From Flavilitoribacter nigricans DSM 23189 = NBRC 102662 (GTDB taxonomy: Bacteria > Bacteroidota > Bacteroidia > Chitinophagales > Saprospiraceae), in the NCBI RefSeq assembly GCF_002646595.1, contig NZ_PDUD01000020.1, forward strand, positions 248,001 through 312,000: a stretch of DNA of 64,000 bases, given 5' to 3'. Shown here piece after piece: positions 16,591 through 25,270 of this stretch; positions within the stretch are counted from its first letter, which is position 1; each line of letters opens with the position of its first letter. A model generated the notes under the pieces. The model had not been told where the DNA came from. It worked only from the letters and a program-made list of their open reading frames with translations, and did no database searches. Made by a program: the position numbers and the translations under genes.

Positions 16591-16697
16591 GCAGCCTGGT
16601 CCTTGATCAAATGAGATTTACTATGCTGAAACACGGTGCCGTCGGGATGGTTTGCCCGATCGGAAAATATATGTTATCGAAGGCGGTATCGTTTACA

Positions 16698-18632
16698 TTA
16701 CTTTATAGCCGTGATGGACCCGGTGAAGGTCTTCTTAGTAGCATCGATAAAGCGGACATCCACCCGGTAGATGTAAACCCCCATATCTACCGGCTGGTTA
16801 CGGTACCGCCCGTCCCAGCCCTGGGTGAGATCTCCGGGTTGCAGATCACTTTGGGTATACAGTAAATTGCCCCAGCGGTCGAATACCTGAAATAATTCGA
16901 TCACTTCCACTTCAAATCCGTTGGAGAAAACGGTAAATCGGTCATTGACCCCGTCCCCGTTCGGGGAGAACGCATTGGGCGCGTAGATCTGATAAGAATC
17001 CTCGGTAGAAATGGAAAAGTACAGGCTGTCAACGGCCGTACAGCCGGCATCGTTGGTCACCTGCAGGGTGAAAGTACCGTTCCCGTTGGCCAGCAAATTG
17101 GGTTGCCGGCAATCCGTACAACTCAGGTCCAGCGGTCCGGTCCACTGGTAACTGACATTGCGGTAACTGGAAAATGGGGTAAAGGTGTACACCGTTCCGA
17201 GAGCGACCATAGTGTCGGGGCCCACATTGAGCACCAATTCCCGGGGAGCATCAATGTTCACCTCCTCGGCAAAGGTGCAGCCGAATTTATCCGTGATCAT
17301 CACCCGATAATTTCCCGCACTGAGATTGGCGAATCCCGGACTGCCGGAGACCAGCGAATCGTTCAGCGAAAAGCTGTAGGGCGGATAACCCGTCTGCAGC
17401 AGATCAATGGCAATACTGGCATCCTGGTCACCATAGCAACTGGGCGGCTGGGCGATCAGCTCGGCATCGATCATGGGATCGTCGAGCACGGTCAGGTCCA
17501 GGGTGACGATACTGTCACACCCAAAAGAGGAGAGCAAGGTATCGGTATAGATCCCCGTTTCGGTATAGGTGGAGCGACCCGTATCGTAGATTAGACCGCT
17601 GCAGATGGTATCGGTGATCGTGAAAAATTTAGGCAGGACGGTCACCAGTTTGGGATAGGAGAACACCCGGCATTTGAAATTCTGCAGGTTTTCCGGCGTG
17701 CCGGCTACCAGATAACGGTAGTAATAGCGGCCGCTGGCAAAATTGCTAATGGTATGGGTGGTACCCATGGCTCCCGGAATATCGTTGAAGGTAGCTCCTT
17801 CATCCGTACTGACCTGCCACTGGATATAATTCTCCGGAAAGCTGGAACTGAGTACTTTACTTTCCAGAAACAACGAATCGTCATCAACGCAAACAAAGGT
17901 TTCTTCTTCCGGCAGAATGATCGCTTCCGGTCCGCAGGGGCGAAAAGAGATGTTGTCCAGAGCCAGATCGTTGCCGATCCCACCCGGAGCATTATTGCGG
18001 ATACTGAGGGTGAGGTTCTCACTGGCCAGCCCGGTGGTGAAGGTAAATCCATAGGTCTTCCAGGTTTCATCCTGGGGAATGTCGCCGGAGGAGAACTTCA
18101 ACTCATCGTTGATATAAAAGCTGATATTGGGTTTGATGTGTCCGGTGGTCGTACGGGAGATCAAATTGATCACATCGGCGGAAAACTCAAAAGTGGTATT
18201 GGCGCAGAGGCCCGTGATCTCCTGCTGGTAGAAGATCCCCGGTTCGTAGCTCGCATTGACCACCATCATGTAGCCGTTGGGATCACTGCTGTTGTCCCGG
18301 ATGCGGATCCAGGTACCGTACAGGCCGGACCAGGCGCCGGTATTATTGGTGATCACGTACAGTCCGTCACTTGGTGGACCCTGGCGCGCGTAGGAATAAC
18401 CCGGTGCAATTCCCGGATCATCCGGCGGAATATTCGCCGACCCGGAGCCGAAATCACCACCCTCAAAAAGATTTTCCCCGAGACTGCCGTCGCATCCCAT
18501 CACTACCGGATCCGGTAAGGGAGCGCTGACTGGGGTAGCGGTTTCCCGGTGCCATAAGGTAAAATACAGGAGGGCAGGGACCAGGGCAAAAACGTACTGG
18601 GTGCGCTTGGGACCAAAAGAAAATTGAGGCAT
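16698..18632 (-). CDS. T9SS type B cell-surface protein with gliding-motility-associated C-terminal domain
   Basis: A 644-residue exported protein. The N-terminus has a basic/hydrophobic signal region; residues ~45-240 form a carbohydrate-binding-like beta-sandwich (DNISFRPCGPEA end). Next come Ig-like segments, one SprB-like repeat (QDASIAIDLLQTGYPPYSFSL, ~400-420), and a final ~90-residue domain starting at YAPNAFSPNGDGVNDRF with FDRWGNLLY and GWDGRYRNQPVDMGVYIYRV. That tail is the gliding-motility-associated C-terminal domain used as a T9SS type B signal. The likely role is surface adhesion or binding. Monocistronic, downstream of the MFS gene. Confidence 0.88.
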   Translation of the reverse strand: MPQFSFGPKRTQYVFALVPALLYFTLWHRETATPVSAPLPDPVVMGCDGSLGENLFEGGDFGSGSANIPPDDPGIAPGYSYARQGPPSDGLYVITNNTGAWSGLYGTWIRIRDNSSDPNGYMMVVNASYEPGIFYQQEITGLCANTTFEFSADVINLISRTTTGHIKPNISFYINDELKFSSGDIPQDETWKTYGFTFTTGLASENLTLSIRNNAPGGIGNDLALDNISFRPCGPEAIILPEEETFVCVDDDSLFLESKVLSSSFPENYIQWQVSTDEGATFNDIPGAMGTTHTISNFASGRYYYRYLVAGTPENLQNFKCRVFSYPKLVTVLPKFFTITDTICSGLIYDTGRSTYTETGIYTDTLLSSFGCDSIVTLDLTVLDDPMIDAELIAQPPSCYGDQDASIAIDLLQTGYPPYSFSLNDSLVSGSPGFANLSAGNYRVMITDKFGCTFAEEVNIDAPRELVLNVGPDTMVALGTVYTFTPFSSYRNVSYQWTGPLDLSCTDCRQPNLLANGNGTFTLQVTNDAGCTAVDSLYFSISTEDSYQIYAPNAFSPNGDGVNDRFTVFSNGFEVEVIELFQVFDRWGNLLYTQSDLQPGDLTQGWDGRYRNQPVDMGVYIYRVDVRFIDATKKTFTGSITAIK

Positions 18633-18689
18633 GATGATTTTAATTTTTTCAGCTGCGAATGGCTCCTCTTCCGGGAAAAGCTGTCAAAT

Positions 18690-20036
18690 TTAAACTTTTT
18701 CTTCTTCCTTTTCTTCGTGGAACCCCATGAAAACTATCCCCGCGATGACACAAAGCAATCCACCGAAAATTGCCGACAGGCGAATACCGAGATCATTTCC
18801 GGGGTCTTTGCCGAAAATGGTCAGGATGGCGAAGATCATGATCCCGACGGTCTGGCCGAGTTTGGTACTGAAGTTCCGGGCGGCAAAATACATGGCTTCT
18901 TTCTGCTGGCCGGTACGGTCGGTATCCCTTTTGGCGAGGTTGGCGATAATGGCGTAGGGCAGGATCCCCAGATACGCTGCCGGGATCGCCGCCAGAACGG
19001 CAAATCCGAAGATCTGGGTCTTGGGAGGTAACGGCAGTTTACCGAAAAAGTAGATGCAGAATAGCAGCAATCCCTGCAGTAGCAGAGAGATGACCACCAG
19101 TGGTTTTTTACCGAATCGTTTGACCAGTCCGCCGACAGTAGGGTAGAAGAGGAGCGAAACCAGCACCAGTAGCCCCATAACGGCACCCCCGAGGCTTTCT
19201 TCCAGACCGAGAAGTACCGTCAGTACGTATAACATACTGCTGCTCACGATCGTGAGGGATACGAAATAGGCAAAGTCCGCCAGGATAAAAATGAGGAAGT
19301 TGCGGTTGGTGACGATCTGCCGAATGGCCGGTCCGAAGGCCAGGGTAGTGGGCTGACTGTTAAGCAGTTGCTGCTCGTTGACACTCACCACCGGTATGAA
19401 TAAAAAGACCGTGCCGGCGAAAACCTGGATAACGATGGCCCATTGTAGCGACTGGTGTTTATCCATCCAGTGGAACCAACCCTCCAGCCAGGCCGCCAGA
19501 GAAGGGGTCTGACTGGAAATGATGATCCCGATCACAAACGCCAGGGACAACAGGGTAGACAACCGGATCTTTTCGTCGTGGCTCGGGGCCAGTTCCGGCA
19601 AAAGTGCGTTATAAGGTACAATATAGGCCGTCATGAACAGGTAGAAACCCGCTTGCGTCAGTGCCAGCCACCAAATATTGTCGCTGCTTTCCGGCCGTTG
19701 GTAAGGGAAGAAAATGAGGATACAACAGATCGCCGCCGGCAAAAAGGAGTAAAGCATAAAAGGAATACGCCGGCCTTTCGGACTTTGCAGGCGATCGCTC
19801 CAGAATGCAATAAGCGGATCGGTAATGGCATCGAGCAAGCGGCCACTGGCCGCGATCAGGGACAGAAAAGTAAAGAGCCCGAAGATAGTGACCTGGGGTA
19901 TCAGCACTTCCATTTTGGAGTTGGACGGAGGAACATAGAAATAGATCAGCATCACCGTAATGTTGTTGGTCAGAATGGACCATCCCAACATTCCGCTGAT
20001 GTAGCCCACTTGCGTGCGCCGGGAAAGTGCGGACAT
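18690..20036 (-). CDS. MFS transporter of the glycoside-pentoside-hexuronide (GPH) symporter type
   Basis: A 448-residue protein with about 12 hydrophobic segments. The N-terminal part has the GPH signature region around residues 50-100 (GRLLDAITDPLIAFWSDRLQSPKGRRIPFM), with Asp residues in the second helix and the basic loop 2-3 typical of MelB-like sugar:cation symporters. The likely role is import of a sugar or glycoside with H+ or Na+. A short acidic/basic tail (HEEKEEEKV) ends it. It is divergent from the Rossmann-fold gene at 20113; the substrate is not predictable. Confidence 0.85.
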   Translation of the reverse strand: MSALSRRTQVGYISGMLGWSILTNNITVMLIYFYVPPSNSKMEVLIPQVTIFGLFTFLSLIAASGRLLDAITDPLIAFWSDRLQSPKGRRIPFMLYSFLPAAICCILIFFPYQRPESSDNIWWLALTQAGFYLFMTAYIVPYNALLPELAPSHDEKIRLSTLLSLAFVIGIIISSQTPSLAAWLEGWFHWMDKHQSLQWAIVIQVFAGTVFLFIPVVSVNEQQLLNSQPTTLAFGPAIRQIVTNRNFLIFILADFAYFVSLTIVSSSMLYVLTVLLGLEESLGGAVMGLLVLVSLLFYPTVGGLVKRFGKKPLVVISLLLQGLLLFCIYFFGKLPLPPKTQIFGFAVLAAIPAAYLGILPYAIIANLAKRDTDRTGQQKEAMYFAARNFSTKLGQTVGIMIFAILTIFGKDPGNDLGIRLSAIFGGLLCVIAGIVFMGFHEEKEEEKV

Positions 20037-20075
20037 GAATTATTGGTTTGCAGCGGGCAAAATAGTAAATAATAG

Positions 20076-20083
20076 TAGCTTTG
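20076..20083 (+). promoter_or_regulatory. Candidate -7 element for the NAD(P)-binding protein gene
   Basis: TAGCTTTG matches TAnnTTTG, 29 bp before the ATG at 20113. A TTTG lies at 20047-20050, but its spacing (25 bp) is longer than the usual 17-19 bp. Confidence 0.35.
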
Positions 20084-20112
20084 GCCGCAAATATTAAAAA
20101 TAACGCTACAGG

Positions 20113-20934
20113 ATGTCTGATCCCATAAAAAAGATCTCAATTCTCGGTTGTGGCTGGCTGGGCTTGCCCCTGGGGGCTGAGCTGGTAAGATCCGGTTTTT
20201 CCGTTTACGGTTCAACCACTTCTCCGGAAAAACTGGAAACTCTGGAAGCTGCCGGCATTCAGGCTCATTTGATCGAGGTCGGGGAAACCCTGACCGGCGA
20301 TATCGATGATTTTTTCCGGACGGATCTGCTCATTCTCAATATTCCTCCCGGACGCAGGCGTCCCGATGTGGCGGACCGCTATCCAGCCGAAATCAAACTG
20401 GTAGTGGATCAAGCTCTGGCGCAGGGGACTTCCCGGATCATTTTCATCAGTTCTACCAGCGTTTATCCCGACCTGAACCGGGTGATCACGGAGGAAGATG
20501 CACCGGCAGCCGACAGCGGCTCGGGATTGGCCCTGGTGCGTTGTGAACAATACCTGGCGACTTTACCAGATCTATCCCTGACTATCCTGCGTATGGCCGG
20601 ACTTGCCGGCGGCAACCGAAAACCGGGAAGGTTCCTGGCGGGAAAGACGGACGTCAGCAATGGGCGCGCCCCGGTCAATATGGTGCACCGGGATGATTGC
20701 ATTGCGATCATCCAGGAGGTCATCCGGGAATCTGCGCTGGGAGATACCTTTAACATCTGTGCAGATCAGCATCCGAGCCGCAAGGAATTTTATCGGCACC
20801 AGGCCCAGAAAGACGGTTTTGAACCGCCCACCTTTGCACCGGAGGGAGAGACCCATTATAAGATCATTTCCAACCAGAAGATAAAAGACCGGCTGCAGTA
20901 TACTTTTCGGTATCCTGATCCCATGGACTTCTGA
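20113..20934 (+). CDS. SDR-like NAD(P)-binding protein (YeeZ-type)
   Basis: A 273-residue Rossmann-fold protein. The N-terminal ISILGCGWLGLPLGAELV (~8-25) is a GxGxxG nucleotide-binding motif of the atypical SDR/YeeZ group. FISSTSVYPD (~115-124) and a later MVHRDDCIAII (~194-204) match extended SDR epimerase-like proteins. The normal YxxxK pair is not obvious, which is usual for this subgroup; the function may be non-catalytic or a sugar-nucleotide or metabolite reductase. It converges on the TolB-like gene with an 11-bp gap. Confidence 0.75.
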   Translation: MSDPIKKISILGCGWLGLPLGAELVRSGFSVYGSTTSPEKLETLEAAGIQAHLIEVGETLTGDIDDFFRTDLLILNIPPGRRRPDVADRYPAEIKLVVDQALAQGTSRIIFISSTSVYPDLNRVITEEDAPAADSGSGLALVRCEQYLATLPDLSLTILRMAGLAGGNRKPGRFLAGKTDVSNGRAPVNMVHRDDCIAIIQEVIRESALGDTFNICADQHPSRKEFYRHQAQKDGFEPPTFAPEGETHYKIISNQKIKDRLQYTFRYPDPMDF

Positions 20935-20945
20935 AACCGCGACCC

Positions 20946-21833
20946 TTATTCCAGGGTCAGATCGATCTCGCAAAGTTCAAAGTTGCCGTTGCGAAAGGCC
21001 GTGATCAGCAGTTTTTGCCCGTCCGGACTCCACATCGGTAAGGTATCGCCGTCTTCGTTGCGGGTGATGCGTTTTTTCTTCCTGCCGTTCTTGTTCATAA
21101 TGTAAATTTCCGGCCGGATATCCTCCATGGAGGTGACGTAGGCGATTTGTTCACCGTCCGGCGACCAGGCCGGACAGAAATTGTGTTGCGGCCAGCGGGT
21201 GAGGCGCTTCCATTTTCCGTTCTTTAAATTGATTCGGTAGATCTCATCGTCTTCATTGCGCGTATCCTTGCGGGAAAACAGGAGCAGGTAATTACCGTCC
21301 GGAGACCACATCGGGTATACATTCCGGAAATCATTATCGCTGAGAGTAAGGTGTTTTTTCTTTTCCAGGTCATAGATCCTTACGCTGATCCGGTCCTCGC
21401 TTTTCTGGAGGGAATAGGCCAGGAATTTACCCGATGGAGCGTAGCGGGCAAACATGGGCGAGCCGCCGAGCTGAGGTTCGCGGAGCAATTTTTTGGACAG
21501 CCCGATGAACAGATCGTGTTCGTAGAGATCGATCCCCTCGTTATTTTCAATCTCGAAGATGATCGACCGGCCGCTGGGGTGCCAACTGGGACGCCTTTCG
21601 TTCTGGGGGCTGAAGGTAATAGGACGTTGTTCGCCGCTGGTCAGATCCAGTAAATAGATATCCCAGCTGCCGTGGCGGTCGGTCTCAAAGATGATACTTT
21701 TACCATCGGGCGAATAACTGCCATAACGGTCATTGCCGGGATGATTCGTCAGGCAGGTTTCGGAGAGAGGAGACTGACTGATCAGTAAAACGGGTAAAAG
21801 AAGCGTACAGATCAAAAGGGAATATTTCATCAT
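20946..21833 (-). CDS. Exported TolB-like beta-propeller protein
   Basis: A 295-residue protein with an N-terminal signal (MMKYSLLICTLLLPVLLIS) and about six repeats containing the PD40/TolB motif (YSPDGKSIIFETDR, WHPSGRSIIFE, YAPSGKFLAYS, WSPDGNYLLLFS, WSPDGEQIAYVTS, WSPDGQKLLIT), each ~40 residues. These form a six-bladed propeller. TolB-like propellers act in the periplasm or on the surface as binding scaffolds. No catalytic domain is attached, and it stands alone here. Confidence 0.85.
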   Translation of the reverse strand: MMKYSLLICTLLLPVLLISQSPLSETCLTNHPGNDRYGSYSPDGKSIIFETDRHGSWDIYLLDLTSGEQRPITFSPQNERRPSWHPSGRSIIFEIENNEGIDLYEHDLFIGLSKKLLREPQLGGSPMFARYAPSGKFLAYSLQKSEDRISVRIYDLEKKKHLTLSDNDFRNVYPMWSPDGNYLLLFSRKDTRNEDDEIYRINLKNGKWKRLTRWPQHNFCPAWSPDGEQIAYVTSMEDIRPEIYIMNKNGRKKKRITRNEDGDTLPMWSPDGQKLLITAFRNGNFELCEIDLTLE

Positions 21834-21993
21834 CCGAAATTAAGGATTTATTGTGGATACCGCTACGGCTGAGGGAAAACACAAAGCAATAAATGACCGG
21901 CTGCCGTCAAAAAGGACCATCGGGTACATGGATAAATTTGAACCACCCGAAATGTTCCCCGTTTTCACCTTGGTCATTGTAGCATTCTGACTA

Positions 21994-23151
21994 TCAATTT
22001 AGTGCGCGTTTGGTGCGGGCGGTTCTTGGAACTTTTGTCGACAAGAACAACATGAGTACGAATAGGACCAATACGACGCCCAACGCAATACGCAGGCCTA
22101 CCCAGTCCGCGATAAAACCAATGATGGGTGGTCCGAAAAGGAATCCGCTGTACCCCACCGTAGTGACCATACTGATGCCCACTCCGGGTTCAATGTTGGG
22201 CATGTTTCCGGCCTTGCTGTAGGCAATGGGCACAATTACCGAGAGCCCGAGACCCACGAACATGCAGGCGATGATGATCACCACTGGTTCCAGGATGGCC
22301 AGGATGAGGCTTAACCCCAGCGCCGCAAAAAAGCTGCCGGCGATCAGGAGCCGGCCGTCTCCCCAGCGGGCCCGGGCGCCGTCCCCCAAAAAGCGGGCCA
22401 CCATCATCGCCATGGAAAAAGCAGCGAGCCCCAGGGGAGCAGTAGCGGGCGCGGCCATAGCGATCTTTTCGAGGTAGTTGGTACTCCAGTCGGCCATGGC
22501 CCCCTCGCCGAGCATGCAGCAAAAAGCGATCAGGCCCATGCCTATCAGGGCCCGGTTGGGAAGCTGAAATCCACCGCCTTCGGCCGTAGCGTTCCGCACA
22601 CGATCGACAATCAGATTGGGGGTGCCGTACCAGGCCAACACAACGCAAAGCACCAGTATACTGTAGATATGGGGCATAATATCCAGGCCGAGACGAATGA
22701 AAAGTGCACCACAGCCCGCGCCCAGCATCATGCCCAGGCTGAATACGGCGTGGAAGGACGTCATGATGGGTTTTTTGTAAACCTGTTCAACCAGTACGGC
22801 CTGGGCGTTCATCGATACATCCAGCATACCGCCGGACAACCCCATGCAGAAAAAGACCGTGCCCAGGATCAGGACATTGGGCGCCAGTGGAATGAAGATC
22901 ATCCAAAACAGAAAAGACCAGGCGGCGTAGATCGTGGCTCGCCGACTCCCCACCCGGGCGATGATCACTCCGGTGATCGGCATGGCGATCAGCGCCCCCA
23001 CGGCGTGGGAAAGCAAAATGAGCCCGATCCCTCCATTGTCCAGATCGTAGATCTCCTGGAAACGGGGTAGGCGGGAGATCCAGTTGCCGTAGGAAAAGCC
23101 ATTGAGCAGAAACATGGCATTGAGGGCCCAGCGGTGTCGCTTTTGCTGCAT
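21994..23151 (-). CDS. MFS transporter (YbjJ-like)
   Basis: The start at 23151 (MQQKRHRWALNAMFLLNG) was chosen; the longer frame to 23208 adds 19 residues without homology value. The 385-residue protein has 12 predicted membrane helices. The NGFSYGNWISRLPRFQEIYDL start, GLSGGMLDVSMNAQAV in helix 4-5 and SFHAVFSLGMMLGA match the YbjJ/fucose-permease-like MFS branch. The substrate is unknown; sugars or small hydrophobic compounds are possible. It is divergent from the sialate O-acetylesterase gene, which may hint at a sugar, but the link is only positional. Confidence 0.82.
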   Translation of the reverse strand: MQQKRHRWALNAMFLLNGFSYGNWISRLPRFQEIYDLDNGGIGLILLSHAVGALIAMPITGVIIARVGSRRATIYAAWSFLFWMIFIPLAPNVLILGTVFFCMGLSGGMLDVSMNAQAVLVEQVYKKPIMTSFHAVFSLGMMLGAGCGALFIRLGLDIMPHIYSILVLCVVLAWYGTPNLIVDRVRNATAEGGGFQLPNRALIGMGLIAFCCMLGEGAMADWSTNYLEKIAMAAPATAPLGLAAFSMAMMVARFLGDGARARWGDGRLLIAGSFFAALGLSLILAILEPVVIIIACMFVGLGLSVIVPIAYSKAGNMPNIEPGVGISMVTTVGYSGFLFGPPIIGFIADWVGLRIALGVVLVLFVLMLFLSTKVPRTARTKRALN

Positions 23152-23255
23152 ATTTTTGATTTTGGGCAAAGGAAATAGATAATTCGGAAAAAATTGCCGG
23201 AAGCCCATGCCTTATTTATATTTTAATCGCCCAATTCATACAATCATCAACAATT

Positions 23256-25202
23256 ATGGAATACATGAAATATCTATCTCTCCTGCTGCTTTTGCTGGCC
23301 CTGGAGACCAGCTCTGCACAGATCAGGCTGCCCCGGCTGGTCAGTGACCACATGGTTTTACAGCGCGATCAGGACATCAATTTGTGGGGCTGGTCGGCGC
23401 CCCGGGAAAAACTCACTGTGAGTCTGGGCGGCCAGGAATACAAAATCCGAGCGGACAAGTCCGGGAAATGGTCGGTCGATCTACCGCCAATGGCACCGGG
23501 CGGGCCGCTGACCTTAAGGATTGCCGGCAAAAAAGAAACCAAAGTGGTTAGCGATATCCTGGTCGGTGATGTCTGGGTCTGCTCCGGACAATCCAATATG
23601 GAGTGGGTGCTGAGCAATACCAACGATGCAACGGCCGAGATCGTCTCCGCAAACGACCGGAAGATCCGGCATTTTAAAGTGCCCCGCACCGCTACCTTTG
23701 AACCGCAGGATACCCTGGCCGGAGGCAGTTGGGAAGTCGCCGATCCGGAAACAGCCGGAAATTTTACGGCCGTCGGGTACTATTTCGCCAAAGAGCTGCG
23801 CAAATCCGAAGGGGTGCCTATCGGTCTCCTGAATACCTCCTGGGGAGGCAGCCGGATCGAACCCTGGATGGATGCCAAAACCCTGGGGTATATGGACGCC
23901 GATGCCCTGGTGAAGAAGCTGGAAGCCGACCAGGCAAAACAGGAACAGGCGCTACAGGACTTTCTGAAAAATAAAATTAAAGGAGAGATCCCGAAAACGG
24001 ACCAGGGGATGAACGGTGATACTCCTCTCTGGCATAAAGCAGACCTGAACGATGGAGACTGGGAAAGTATGAAGCTGCCCGGACTCTGGGAACAGGCCGG
24101 CTGGAACCGGCTGGACGGTATCGTCTGGTTTCGCAAAACCTTCGAACTGAGCGCAGCACAGGCAAAAACGGGGGGCACGCTGGGGCTGGCTATGATCGAT
24201 GACAGCGATATTACCTGGGTCAACGGGAAAAAGATAGCGGAAACCCGCAATGCCTACAATCTGGAGAGAAAATACGAGCTTCCGGCCGGTGCATTGCAAG
24301 CCGGTAAAAACACCATCGTGGTGCGGGTAGAAGATACCGGCGGTGGTGGTGGCTTCCACGGAAATCCGGAAATGATGTTCCTGGAGCAAAACGGACAGAA
24401 GATGGATCTGGCCGGCGACTGGAAATACAAAGTGGGGAAGGTGGTACTGGCTACCGGTGGACTAAATGATAATCAGGTGGCTACCAAGTTGTACAACTTC
24501 ATGATCCACCCGATCCTGTGGTATCCGATCAAAGGGGCCATCTGGTATCAGGGGGAAAGCAATGCCGGTAATGTAGAACAGGCCGAAGCCTACGAAGAAC
24601 TGTTCAAAAATATGATCACCAGCTGGCGCGATCAGTGGGGTGTGGGCGAATTTCCTTTTTTGTGGGTACAACTGGCCAATTTCATGCAGCCGGCTCCCGA
24701 ACCGGTAGAGTCGGGCTGGGCTTCCTTGCGCGCTTCGCAATCGGCGACATTGTCCCTGCCGAATACCGCCGAAGCGGTGATCATCGATATCGGGGAAGCC
24801 AATGATATTCATCCGCGCAATAAGAAGGATGTGGGTTATCGCCTGGCACTGGGAGCCCGAAAGGTCGCCTACGGGGAAGATGATCTGATCTTTTCCGGTC
24901 CCGTATACAAAAGTATGCGGCAGGAAGGCAACAAGCTGCGGCTGCAATTTGACCAGGTAGGTAAGGGACTCACTACCAAACAGGACAAATACGGATACCT
25001 GAAAGGTTTTGCCGTAGCCGGTGCTGATGGGAAATACGTTTGGGCCAAAGCCATGATCGACGGAGATGAGATCCTGGTCTGGAGCGATGCCGTAGCGGCA
25101 CCGAAAATGGTGCGTTATGCCTGGGCCGATAATCCCGATGATGCCAATCTGTACAACCAGGCCGGTCTGCCGGCCGGACCCTTCCAGGCTAAGCTGAAAT
25201 AA
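23256..25202 (+). CDS. Sialate O-acetylesterase family protein
   Basis: A 648-residue exported esterase; Met1 or Met4 (MKYLSLLLLLLAL) can start the signal peptide, cut near SAQ. An N-terminal Ig-like domain (~22-100) is followed by the SGNH/GDSL hydrolase core. The nucleophile Ser113 is in VCSGQSNMEW, the conserved block GAIWYQGESNA is near residue 427, and the Asp/His pair lies in DIGEANDIHPRNK (~510-522). A jelly-roll insert (~250-390, GDWESMKLPGLWEQ) resembles the sugar-binding insert of the family. It removes O-acetyl groups from sialic acids or acetylated plant or marine glycans. No neighbouring sialidase or transporter confirms the substrate. Confidence 0.88.
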   Translation: MEYMKYLSLLLLLLALETSSAQIRLPRLVSDHMVLQRDQDINLWGWSAPREKLTVSLGGQEYKIRADKSGKWSVDLPPMAPGGPLTLRIAGKKETKVVSDILVGDVWVCSGQSNMEWVLSNTNDATAEIVSANDRKIRHFKVPRTATFEPQDTLAGGSWEVADPETAGNFTAVGYYFAKELRKSEGVPIGLLNTSWGGSRIEPWMDAKTLGYMDADALVKKLEADQAKQEQALQDFLKNKIKGEIPKTDQGMNGDTPLWHKADLNDGDWESMKLPGLWEQAGWNRLDGIVWFRKTFELSAAQAKTGGTLGLAMIDDSDITWVNGKKIAETRNAYNLERKYELPAGALQAGKNTIVVRVEDTGGGGGFHGNPEMMFLEQNGQKMDLAGDWKYKVGKVVLATGGLNDNQVATKLYNFMIHPILWYPIKGAIWYQGESNAGNVEQAEAYEELFKNMITSWRDQWGVGEFPFLWVQLANFMQPAPEPVESGWASLRASQSATLSLPNTAEAVIIDIGEANDIHPRNKKDVGYRLALGARKVAYGEDDLIFSGPVYKSMRQEGNKLRLQFDQVGKGLTTKQDKYGYLKGFAVAGADGKYVWAKAMIDGDEILVWSDAVAAPKMVRYAWADNPDDANLYNQAGLPAGPFQAKLK

Positions 25203-25218
25203 GTGCAATCCTGTACAG

Positions 25219-25258
25219 CATTCCGGAATTTCGCAGAGAAACGCGAAATTCCGGAATG
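25219..25258. terminator. Intergenic hairpin between convergent genes
   Basis: A perfect 16-bp stem (CATTCCGGAATTTCGC and its complement) with an 8-nt loop lies between the esterase and BNR-protein stop codons. It has no strong T tract, so it may stabilise 3' ends or act as a weak bidirectional terminator. Confidence 0.5.
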
Positions 25259-25270
25259 TCCTTTCCAATA

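Noticed and set aside
21834-21993. Possible regulatory element between the TolB-like and MFS genes
   Set aside because: No inverted repeat with a T tract and no promoter-like pair was found in this gap.
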